A stretch of DNA of 34,036 nt from Acinetobacter sp. GTDB lineage: Bacteria; Pseudomonadota; Gammaproteobacteria; Pseudomonadales; Moraxellaceae. This document shows positions 11,957-19,252 of this stretch, piece by piece. The first letter of the stretch is position 1; each line of letters begins with the position of its first letter. Made by a program: the position numbers and the translations under genes. The stretch is taken from positions 1 to 34,036 of the forward strand of contig SSHE01000086.1 of the NCBI GenBank assembly GCA_008017315.1. The letters run 5' to 3'. The notes under the pieces were generated by a model. It was not told the DNA's origin. It searched no databases and worked only from the letters and a program-made list of their open reading frames with translations.

Positions 11957-13099
11957 TTACATATTGGATAAAATAGAAGATTTTACGTCATTCATGGTTG
12001 CATCAATGGATAACATCACTGCATCAGAACATTGCTTGATGGCGGTATCTGGGTCTTTTAAGCCATTACCTGTTACGGTGCAGACAATCACCGAACCTTC
12101 TGGGATTTTACCGTTTTTCACGTCACGAATTGCACCGCCGAGTGATGCCGCCGATGCAGGCTCAACAAACACACCTTCATACATCGAGAGTAAACGCTGG
12201 GCTTCTAGGATGTCGTTATCTTGTAGTTCATCAAACCAACCACCAGATTCATTCATCACCGCATGGGCATGATTCCAACTTTGTGGATTGCCGATACGAA
12301 TCGCTGTAGCAATGGTTTCTGGGTTTTCTACTGGAGCACCACGCATAAAGGGTGCAGAACCAGCCGCTTGATAGCCAATCATTTTGGGACGTGCGGCAAC
12401 GGCTTTTTCACCAGAGAATGAGTGACTTTCAGGCTGATACACCACACGGTTGCTGGCGTGTAAGCTTGCATCTACGGCTTGCTCAGAATAACCCATCCAG
12501 TGAGCGGTGATATTGCCAGCATTACCAACAGGTAGGCAATGATAATCAGGTGCTTTGCCCAATTCTTCTACGATTTCAAAGGCTGCGGTTTTTTGACCTT
12601 GTAAACGGTATGGATTAATCGAGTTTACGATGGTGACGGGTGCTTGATCTGCCACTTCTTTGACCAGACGCATACCATCATCGAAGTTACCACGGATTTG
12701 CATGGTGATTGCACCATACATCATGGCTTGAGCCATTTTCCCCATAGCAATTTTGCCTTCTGGAATGAGGACAAAGGCTTTGATGCCTGCACGTGCCGCA
12801 TAGGCAGCAGCAGCAGCAGAGGTATTGCCTGTCGATGCACAGATGATGGCTTTTGAACCTTCTTCAACCGCTTTGGTGACGGCCATAGTCATACCACGGT
12901 CTTTAAATGAACCTGTTGGGTTTAAGCCTTCGTACTTGACATAAATCTCTACATCTTTGCCGATGATGCGAGGGATATTTTCCAATTTAATCAAAGGTGT
13001 GTTGCCCTCACCGAGTGAGATAGCACGAGTAGTAGCAGATACAGGCAAACGATGACGGTAGCGTTCCACTAGACCAGTATAACGATGGGCATTCGACAT
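11957..13099 (-). CDS. thrC: Threonine synthase
   Basis: PLP enzyme converting O-phosphohomoserine to threonine. The start at 13099 gives 380 residues beginning MSNAHRYTGL. The open frame runs 24 codons further upstream, but that part lies in the MITE-like element and is not protein-like. Lys66 in NPTGSFKDRG is the PLP lysine, and GNAGN (192-196) binds the cofactor phosphate. The compact form lacking the long N-terminal domain of enterobacterial ThrC is the bacterial short class. It is the last gene of dsbC-hom-thrC and ends 19 bp from the shared terminator. The ribosome-binding site is weak (GGA in CTCGGAAC). Confidence 0.95.
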   Translation of the reverse strand: MSNAHRYTGLVERYRHRLPVSATTRAISLGEGNTPLIKLENIPRIIGKDVEIYVKYEGLNPTGSFKDRGMTMAVTKAVEEGSKAIICASTGNTSAAAAAYAARAGIKAFVLIPEGKIAMGKMAQAMMYGAITMQIRGNFDDGMRLVKEVADQAPVTIVNSINPYRLQGQKTAAFEIVEELGKAPDYHCLPVGNAGNITAHWMGYSEQAVDASLHASNRVVYQPESHSFSGEKAVAARPKMIGYQAAGSAPFMRGAPVENPETIATAIRIGNPQSWNHAHAVMNESGGWFDELQDNDILEAQRLLSMYEGVFVEPASAASLGGAIRDVKNGKIPEGSVIVCTVTGNGLKDPDTAIKQCSDAVMLSIDATMNDVKSSILSNM

Positions 13100-13112
13100 G
13101 ATGATGTTCCGA

Positions 13113-13185
13113 GGTAAGGGCGAACTGTATTCGCCTATATATAATTGAACGGGATAAATATGGGCGAACATGGCTCGCCCCTACC
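13113..13185. mobile_element. 73-bp MITE-like inverted-repeat element
   Basis: The ends are inverted repeats of 11 bases with one mismatch: GGTAAGGGCGA (13113-13123) and TCGCCCCTACC (13175-13185). Each end also folds on itself: GGCGAA with TTCGCC (13119-13135), and GGGCGA with TCGCCC (13162-13180). The centre is AT-rich and contains no gene. It fills most of the 93-bp hom-thrC gap. The GTAGGGGCGA...TTCGCCC style resembles short dispersed repeats seen in many bacteria. Mobility by a helper transposase is inferred; no target-site duplication is obvious. Confidence 0.6.
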
Positions 13186-13192
13186 ATAAATA

Positions 13193-14494
13193 TTAATTTT
13201 CCAGAGATTCTAAACGAATTCGCACAATTTCGCCACGAATTGCTGGTAAAGCTTGAATTTTGGATAAAGCGTCATCCATTTTGGATTCGGTGATAGGATC
13301 GGTGAGAATCACAATCGGAATCAAATCTTTTAGGCGAGATTGCTGCATGATCGCATCGATACTAATGCCCGAACGACTTAAAATCGTGGTGATGTCTGCC
13401 AGTACGCCTGTTTCATCTTCGGCATTGACACGTAGATAGTACCCTGTGGTCATTTCTTCTCGTGGAAGAATTGGCAAGTCTGCCAAGGCCTCAAATGCAA
13501 AATGTGGTACTGTACCTGCACCATCTTCGGTATAAGAAATATCACGGACAATGTCGATAATATCGGCAACGACCGCCGACGCTGTTGGCCCTGCACCTGC
13601 ACCTGCACCATAGTACAAGGTTGGCCCTACTGCATTGGCTTGTACCAGTACGGCATTTTTAACACCGTTTACATTGGCAATGAGTTGTTCTTCTGGAATT
13701 AAGGTTGGATGTACACGCAGTTCAATGCCTTTTTCGGCACGACGTGCAATCCCCAAATGCTTGATACGGAAGCCTAAATCTTCGGCGTATTTGACATCTT
13801 GTGCGGTGATTTTGCCAATCCCTTCGGTATAGACTTTATCAAATTGTAACGGAATACCAAAAGCACATGACGCGAGAATAGTGAGTTTATGTGCGGCATC
13901 AATCCCTTCAACATCAAATGTCGGATCAGCTTCGGCATAGCCAAGTTCTTGAGCTTCTTGCAGTACATCGGCAAAGGTACGCCCTTTTTCCCGCATTTCA
14001 GACAGGATAAAATTGCCTGTACCATTGATAATGCCTGCTAACCATTCAATTTTATTGGCCGCCAAGCCTTCACGAATCACTTTGATGATTGGAATCCCAC
14101 CAGCAACTGCTGCTTCATAGGCGATTTGTACCGCATTATCATCTGCTGCTTTAAATAATTCATTGCCATGTTCGGCAAGTAGGGCTTTATTGGCGGTGAC
14201 GACTTGCTTGCCATGTTTGATGGCCTCAAGGATGACATCGTGAGCTGGATGAATCCCGCCCATGACTTCAACCACCACATCCACATCGGGTTGGCGGACA
14301 ATGTCCATTAAATCGGCACTTTGCTGGATACCGTTTAAATCTAAATCAGGACGTGGGCGGCGGACACCAACATGCGTGATTTGAACTTCACGCCCTGTAC
14401 GGCGTTTAATTTCCATGGCATTTTCTTGTAATAGCTTAAGAACGCCACCACCAACAGTACCTAGACCAAGTATAGCCAGACGAACTGGTTTCAC
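13193..14494 (-). CDS. hom: Homoserine dehydrogenase
   Basis: Reduces aspartate semialdehyde to homoserine, the branch point to threonine and methionine. I prefer the GTG start at 14494 (VKPVRLAILG; 433 residues) because GGAG lies eight bases upstream. ATG codons at 14506 and 14512 would add four or six residues. The dinucleotide fold motif GLGTVGGG is at 10-17, and VTANKALLAEHG and AAVAGGIPIIK carry conserved catalytic-domain residues. The C-terminal part from about residue 350 (YYLRVNAEDETGVLADI) is an ACT domain, which usually gives threonine feedback inhibition. It is a monofunctional enzyme without a fused aspartokinase. It lies between dsbC (69-87 bp) and thrC on one strand. Confidence 0.96.
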   Translation of the reverse strand: MKPVRLAILGLGTVGGGVLKLLQENAMEIKRRTGREVQITHVGVRRPRPDLDLNGIQQSADLMDIVRQPDVDVVVEVMGGIHPAHDVILEAIKHGKQVVTANKALLAEHGNELFKAADDNAVQIAYEAAVAGGIPIIKVIREGLAANKIEWLAGIINGTGNFILSEMREKGRTFADVLQEAQELGYAEADPTFDVEGIDAAHKLTILASCAFGIPLQFDKVYTEGIGKITAQDVKYAEDLGFRIKHLGIARRAEKGIELRVHPTLIPEEQLIANVNGVKNAVLVQANAVGPTLYYGAGAGAGPTASAVVADIIDIVRDISYTEDGAGTVPHFAFEALADLPILPREEMTTGYYLRVNAEDETGVLADITTILSRSGISIDAIMQQSRLKDLIPIVILTDPITESKMDDALSKIQALPAIRGEIVRIRLESLEN

Positions 14495-14581
14495 GGCACA
14501 CTCCATTATCATATAAAAACTTTGCCTAGATGATAGCTAAAAAGCCTGCTTTACTCTAGGGTATCCGTTTAAATTTATGGA

Positions 14582-15394
14582 TTATTTCTCATCCAAACGT
14601 TTTAATAGGTCGGCTGGTTCGATATAACCACCAAGATAGCGACCATCTTGACTATACACTGCAGGTGTACCATTTACCCCGATGTTCATACCTAGCTGAT
14701 ATTGTGCCTGTACAGGATTTTGACATGCCGTAGCGTGTACCTCTAAACCTGCAATCGCTTGGTCAAAGGCCGCCTTACGATCCTCACTACACCAAATATT
14801 TTGCATCGTTGGGAAAAACTGTTCACCACGAGGCCAAGCGATATAGCGAACTTCGATACCTTTTTGGTTCATCTCGGCGATATGACCATGGAATTTGTGG
14901 CAATAAGGACAGCTTGAATCGGTAAAGACATAAACCGTATGTTTGGTCTTGCCTTGAGCTGGATAGACAATTAAATCCTTGACATTGAGTGCTGCAAATT
15001 TGGCTTTGTTGTCACCTGCCTGTAAATCTTCGCTGACATGATGAATTTTCTTATCACCTAAGCGGATGATATCCCCTTGAAATATATATTTGCCATCAGC
15101 ACTGGCAAGTACCGCAGGAAAACCCTCCAGAGTGACCCAATACATATTGGCAATTTCGGTATTACGGATATTGAGAATTTTGGTTTTTAAACCTGCCTTG
15201 TCAAAATTGGTTTGCAAGGTTTGTATCAGTTGTTGTTCGGTATTGCGTTCTAGTAAGGTAGAAGCTTCGCCAGAAACAGGTGTGGTCGCAGTGATTTCAT
15301 TGGATGTGTTTTTTTGTTCATTTTTGGAACATGCACTCAACGTCATGATTACGCTAAGGGTGGCGATGCCAAGGGCAAGTTTGGAAAACTGCAT
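14582..15394 (-). CDS. dsbC: DsbC-type thiol:disulfide isomerase, predicted lipoprotein
   Basis: Periplasmic disulfide isomerase of 270 residues. The N-terminus is a signal sequence ending in the lipobox LSAC, with Cys22 as lipidation site, so the protein is probably membrane-anchored rather than soluble like E. coli DsbC. An N-terminal dimerisation domain (about 50-125, with VTLEGFPAVLAS) is followed by a thioredoxin fold with the active site CPYC (162-165). Two further cysteines, in NIWCSED and TACQNP, match the structural disulfide, and GTPAV carries the cis-proline. AAGG lies nine bases before the ATG. It is the first gene of dsbC-hom-thrC. The functional link to threonine synthesis is unclear, but the order looks stable. 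Confidence 0.92.
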   Translation of the reverse strand: MQFSKLALGIATLSVIMTLSACSKNEQKNTSNEITATTPVSGEASTLLERNTEQQLIQTLQTNFDKAGLKTKILNIRNTEIANMYWVTLEGFPAVLASADGKYIFQGDIIRLGDKKIHHVSEDLQAGDNKAKFAALNVKDLIVYPAQGKTKHTVYVFTDSSCPYCHKFHGHIAEMNQKGIEVRYIAWPRGEQFFPTMQNIWCSEDRKAAFDQAIAGLEVHATACQNPVQAQYQLGMNIGVNGTPAVYSQDGRYLGGYIEPADLLKRLDEK

Positions 15395-15432
15395 ATCAAT
15401 GCCTTGTAAAGATGAAGAATTAATCGGTGGTT

Positions 15433-15462
15433 AGCATAGCAAAAAATAGGCAGAATTGACTA
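15433..15462 (-). promoter_or_regulatory. Possible promoter of dsbC-hom-thrC
   Basis: On the minus strand TAGTCA (-35 at 15457-15462) and TATGCT (-10 at 15433-15438) are 18 bases apart, about 40 bases before the dsbC ATG. Confidence 0.4.
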
Positions 15463-15658
15463 GAAAAATCATGTGTGATAAATGCAAAGGGGGAGATGGG
15501 GTTATGCTGACGTATTTGAGTCAATATCGGCTATATTTGACGGTTTTAAACATTTATTTAAAACAGAAAATCCGTGTTTCTAAGTAAAAGAAAGATAAGT
15601 GATTGGAAAAACAAAATTTTATTGACAAAATCGTTTTTTTTTAGTTTTGGAGGGTTTT

Positions 15659-15703
15659 ATGGGTATTTTTGTAATTAGCAACAGACAATTTTTTAATCAT
15701 TGA
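15659..15703 (+). CDS. Possible 14-aa leader ORF before the DUF4407 gene
   Basis: ATG at 15659 is preceded by a strong ribosome-binding site, GGAGGG (15649-15654), and opens a 14-codon frame (MGIFVISNRQFFNH) ending at TGA 15701-15703. That stop is six bases before the DUF4407 ATG, which itself has only a poor ribosome-binding site (TGAG). This suggests the short frame may be translated to couple or control the downstream gene. It is too short for any homology argument. Alternatively GGAGGG is coincidental. Confidence 0.35.
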   Translation: MGIFVISNRQFFNH

Positions 15704-15709
15704 GTCATT

Positions 15710-17698
15710 ATGGATAATTCATCTTTAACATTAGGTACAGACCCTCGTAAAAAACCAAACTTTTTTCAACGCTTCATGTTTTTTATGACATTGCGTCAAT
15801 CGGGCAATAATTTACTGACTAATGGAGCAAAAGGCTATCTGATAGCCATGTCAGTCATTGTGATATTGGTTGCGGTTGCCGAAGGTGTGGCATGGGGTTA
15901 TTTTGGTACAGCATTTATTCCAGCTAATCCGATGGTGAGTGGCTTAATCATTGGTGTATTTGTCTTTTTATTGATTTGGTTTTTTGACCGTATGTTGCTG
16001 ACTTCAGATTTTATGGAGCATGAACATCGGTTACGTTTGAACGGTGGTGTTGAAACACAGGCAGATATCGCAAAGGCGAAAAAAAGCTCAGTTTTTTTAA
16101 CAGGCTTTTTTATAGCACGTTTGGTTATTGCATTGGCATCTTTGTGGATTGCTGCACCTTATGTCACACAATTAGTATTTAATGCTGATATTCAGAATAA
16201 ACAACAAGAATATTTCCATCAAGCAGTTTTGGAAGTCAAACAAAAATATCAAGATACTCAGCAAGCTGAATTGCAAAAACTAAGCGAAAAAATTGAGCAA
16301 AAAAATAATGAATATCAAAAAGAAATCGCAGGTGGTGTGGGGAGCTTGTCGGGTTATAAAGGAGTCGGTGTCACTGCAAAAGCCATCGGTGCGGAATTAA
16401 CAGACTTAAAACAGCAATATCAACAATTAGACCAAGAGACCAAACAACGTCTTAAACAAATTGAGTTAGCCTTAAAAAACCGTGATTATGCAGAATTAGC
16501 TGCTTTAGATATTCGTGTCGATAAAGATAGTCCGATTCTACGTCGTAAGGCGATTAAAGATATTGAGCTACAATACCCGCAAGAATTTGCACAAGTAGAG
16601 CATACGGTACAGGGTTTATTGCTAATTTTAGCGATTATTTTATTGGGTATGAAGTTGATGCAATTCACCACAGTGAAATTATACTTTTCCAGTAATTTGC
16701 AGTCTAAATGGAATCAATATTGTTTGGGTAAATATGATAAATACTTACCTGAGACTGACCAACGTCATGTTTTACTCAACAGTCATGAAGCTCTGCCCGA
16801 AGAGTTTGAACGGATGATGATTGAATTACATCAACGTAAGGCTGAAATGGAAGTGGAAGAAAAACGTATTAAAGAAGAGGAAGAAGCACGAGCAGAGGCA
16901 AAGGCAGCAGAAGAGAAACGTATTAAAGAAGAGGAAGAAGCTCGAAAAAAAGCAGAAGAGGAAGAACGAAAACGTAAGGAAAGAGAAGAAGAAGATGCCA
17001 AAAATGCATATTTCACACGGATAGCTAGAGAAAAAGCAGAAATTGAGCATCGTGAACGCTATAAAGAAATGGTTGAAAAAGAGGTTGAAAGTGTTTTAGC
17101 TCTTTTGAAAGAGGAGGAAGTTCAATATTTGCAGAATGATGGTGCTGAAATTCCAAGACTACAACAGGAAGAAACCGAAAAAATTGATGAATTGCACGAA
17201 AAAGAAAAGCAGTTTAAAACCCAAGAAGAACGGATTGATGCAAAAAATCAAAGAATTGAGCAAACAGAATCCGATATTGAGAAAATTGAGCAAAAAATTG
17301 AAATTTTAAGCCGTGGCGAAAATGCCCATAGTGTGGAGACTTTAGAAGTCATTGACCGTTATTCTCAAGCATTGATTCGCCATCAGGAAATCTTGCGAGG
17401 ACAGCGAGCCGAATTATTGGGCTTTCAAAGTAATCAAAAATTCTACGAGGAAAGTAGTCAATTATTGCGTAATCGATTGAAAGATATTCAACAACAATTG
17501 AGTGAGTTACAACAACCGTTGCGTGCGATTCAAAAAGCCCGTTCGGATGTACATACTCGAAAAATCGGCTTGCTATCTAAACAGGGATTGGAGGATGCAC
17601 CAATCGAAAAACCATCAGAACAAGAATGGGGATTTTTAGCTGACAAAATTAGGGGGCAACTGACAGAAACCTTACCTATACCTGATAGCATTAAATAG
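15710..17698 (+). CDS. DUF4407 membrane protein with long coiled coil
   Basis: A 662-residue protein matching the DUF4407 family in its N-terminal half. Predicted membrane segments lie at about 43-62, 72-92, 131-155 and 300-320. The conserved-looking stretch WFFDRMLLTSD follows the second. Between segments three and four is a 140-residue coiled region, and from 365 to about 610 runs a very long, charged coiled coil rich in EEE, KR and Q. Two exact 26-bp copies with a 54-bp period encode EEKRIKEEEEAR twice (residues 383-394 and 401-412). The function of DUF4407 is unknown. The next gene, also membrane-anchored, follows after ten bases, so the two form one operon. The start lacks a good ribosome-binding site and may depend on the short leader frame. 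Confidence 0.85.
   Translation: MDNSSLTLGTDPRKKPNFFQRFMFFMTLRQSGNNLLTNGAKGYLIAMSVIVILVAVAEGVAWGYFGTAFIPANPMVSGLIIGVFVFLLIWFFDRMLLTSDFMEHEHRLRLNGGVETQADIAKAKKSSVFLTGFFIARLVIALASLWIAAPYVTQLVFNADIQNKQQEYFHQAVLEVKQKYQDTQQAELQKLSEKIEQKNNEYQKEIAGGVGSLSGYKGVGVTAKAIGAELTDLKQQYQQLDQETKQRLKQIELALKNRDYAELAALDIRVDKDSPILRRKAIKDIELQYPQEFAQVEHTVQGLLLILAIILLGMKLMQFTTVKLYFSSNLQSKWNQYCLGKYDKYLPETDQRHVLLNSHEALPEEFERMMIELHQRKAEMEVEEKRIKEEEEARAEAKAAEEKRIKEEEEARKKAEEEERKRKEREEEDAKNAYFTRIAREKAEIEHRERYKEMVEKEVESVLALLKEEEVQYLQNDGAEIPRLQQEETEKIDELHEKEKQFKTQEERIDAKNQRIEQTESDIEKIEQKIEILSRGENAHSVETLEVIDRYSQALIRHQEILRGQRAELLGFQSNQKFYEESSQLLRNRLKDIQQQLSELQQPLRAIQKARSDVHTRKIGLLSKQGLEDAPIEKPSEQEWGFLADKIRGQLTETLPIPDSIK
16862..16941 (+). 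repeat. Direct repeat inside the coiled-coil coding region
   Basis: Two identical 26-bp copies, 16862-16887 and 16916-16941, start 54 bp apart. The period equals 18 codons, so the duplication keeps the frame and the helix pattern. Confidence 0.85.
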
Positions 17699-17708
17699 GT
17701 GTAGTGAG

Positions 17709-19094
17709 ATGTTGTGGGTAATCGCTTTGATATTGCTAACTGTAATCATGGTCGTTGGTATTATTGCAGTTCGACAGTATCGCCTTACCCAATTAAGACG
17801 AGAAATACAAAACAGTTATCCGATACAAAGTTTGACCAATAAAGGCGAATTGGCTGCAATGGTAGGGCTAAGTACAGTTGAGTTATGTTGGCATTGGGCA
17901 AGTATTGATTCACAAGTAATTGATGCTGCGAATTTTAGTAGTACACAAGACATCAGTAGCGGTTTTGATTTTGCCCAATATATTCATCACTATGTATCCG
18001 ATATGGATGCCGAATCTTTACTTGGATTTAAGCGACGTTTGATGGGCTATGTCGGTGAGCAAAATGTGACGGATTTATTGATTGGGCAAGGGCATATTGT
18101 TGAAGTTGCACAAACGTCGAATCAACCCGTATGGGATTTATTGGTTGATGGTCAAGCTGTTAATGTTAAAACGGTGCAGGATATTGCCAGTATTAAAGCA
18201 CAAGCACTCGCTCATCCTGATACGATTTATCTCGTACCCGAAGATGCTGTTGGACAAACAGGAGATAATATTGTTTGCTTAGATGGGTTTAATCATGAAC
18301 AATTACAAGAAGTGACTAATCAAGCTGTGGATAGCAGTATGGATTCAACAGATGCTGTCATGAATGCTGCGAGTCATTTACCTATTGTGCCATTGCTATT
18401 TTCTGTGATGCGTAATCGTAAAGCTGTAGAGCAAGGACGTGATAAAGATGTAGCAGTAAAACATGTCATTTTAGACACATTAGGACGTGGTGGCGGTGCT
18501 GGCATTGGTGCATTGATTGGCGGTACGGTTGGTACAATTGCAGGACCAGTTGGAACAGTCATTGGGACTGCATTAGGTGCGATGCTTGGTGGTATGTTTG
18601 GTCAAGGGATTGCCGAGGACATAAAACAAAAACCTTTGGAACAGGCTTTGGTAAAATTTGAACAGCAATTACAAAAATTTGGTGCAACTTATGCCAATAG
18701 GCTGAAACGTGTATTGCATATTTTACAGCAACCGTATGTTCGTCAACAAAAAGCCTTGCAGCAACTCAATCAACTGTTTGAAGCAAAAAAGAATAATATA
18801 CGTTGGTGGTTTTTTCCTGATTTTCAAAGTGTCTTACTTGAACAAACTGCTATTTTTGCACAACAACAAGTAGATAAACAAAAAATAATATTGGCAAAAA
18901 TTGAAATGCAATTAACAGATGCACACGAACAGCAAGATTATCGACCATTAGGATTGGTAATGCTGAATGTGCCACACATGCGTGAAATTTTGGGTGTTGA
19001 TTTAATGGCATTACGTTATTTGAATATACAGCGTGAAAAAGTCTATTATGAACGTAGTCAATTGTATCCAGAACAGTTTCCATGTAAAAAGTAA
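17709..19094 (+). CDS. Membrane-anchored protein with REase-like motif and glycine zipper
   Basis: I do not recognise a named family for this 461-residue protein. Residues 2-22 are a transmembrane anchor followed by a basic stretch, so the rest should be cytoplasmic. Residues about 110-160 (GEQNVTDLLIGQGHIVEVAQ, then VWDLLVDGQAVNVKTV) resemble the core of restriction-endonuclease-like folds: Glu118, Asp143 and Lys154. The usual second acid before x-K is Asn152, so the site may be degenerate. Residues 259-300 form a glycine zipper (GGGAGIGALIGG...GAMLGGMFG) that could insert in a membrane. The C-terminal 150 residues are helical and glutamine-rich. AGGTG, overlapping the upstream stop, is the ribosome-binding site. 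It is tightly linked to the DUF4407 gene. Confidence 0.7.
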   Translation: MLWVIALILLTVIMVVGIIAVRQYRLTQLRREIQNSYPIQSLTNKGELAAMVGLSTVELCWHWASIDSQVIDAANFSSTQDISSGFDFAQYIHHYVSDMDAESLLGFKRRLMGYVGEQNVTDLLIGQGHIVEVAQTSNQPVWDLLVDGQAVNVKTVQDIASIKAQALAHPDTIYLVPEDAVGQTGDNIVCLDGFNHEQLQEVTNQAVDSSMDSTDAVMNAASHLPIVPLLFSVMRNRKAVEQGRDKDVAVKHVILDTLGRGGGAGIGALIGGTVGTIAGPVGTVIGTALGAMLGGMFGQGIAEDIKQKPLEQALVKFEQQLQKFGATYANRLKRVLHILQQPYVRQQKALQQLNQLFEAKKNNIRWWFFPDFQSVLLEQTAIFAQQQVDKQKIILAKIEMQLTDAHEQQDYRPLGLVMLNVPHMREILGVDLMALRYLNIQREKVYYERSQLYPEQFPCKK

Positions 19095-19215
19095 GATTAA
19101 AGGAAAATGGTTAAATTATCGAAGGTGGAATTTCCCCCTTTACGCAATTTTAATCATGTGTTTTAAATAAAACTTAGGATGACCTTATTTTAAAGATCAT
19201 CATCCTCAAAATCAA

Positions 19216-19237
19216 AAATCCTAGTTTACACTAGGAC
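19216..19237 (-). terminator. Terminator after the ETF-QO gene
   Basis: On the minus strand GTCCTAG pairs with CTAGGAT around TGTAAA, and a short T-run (TTTTTG) follows. It lies 16 bp past the stop codon. A second weaker stem, AGGATGA/TCATCCT (19177-19206), follows it. Confidence 0.65.
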
Positions 19238-19252
19238 TCTTGACTCAATATT

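Larger units (their letters stand above)
15395..15709. other. Divergent intergenic region between dsbC and the DUF4407 gene
   Basis: 315 bp, very AT-rich near its right end. It contains the dsbC promoter candidate, an AT-rich inverted repeat GTTTTAAA/TTTAAAAC (15543-15550 and 15557-15564, six-base spacer), an isolated TTGACA (15622-15627) with no matching -10, and a possible short leader ORF at 15659-15703. No clear promoter for the rightward genes could be assigned. Confidence 0.55.

Noticed and set aside
11937..12272. 111-codon plus-strand frame
   Set aside because: It starts in the hisA-thrC terminator and is antisense to the end of thrC.
13100..13171. 24-codon upstream extension of thrC
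   Set aside because: It is encoded within the MITE-like inverted repeat; the ATG at 13099 gives the usual length and start.
15622..15627. Consensus TTGACA upstream of the DUF4407 gene
   Set aside because: No -10 element lies at 15-19 bases, so it was not called as a promoter.
16826..17050. Phenylalanine- and serine-rich minus-strand frames
   Set aside because: They are the complement of the Glu/Lys-rich coiled coil of the DUF4407 gene, a composition artefact.
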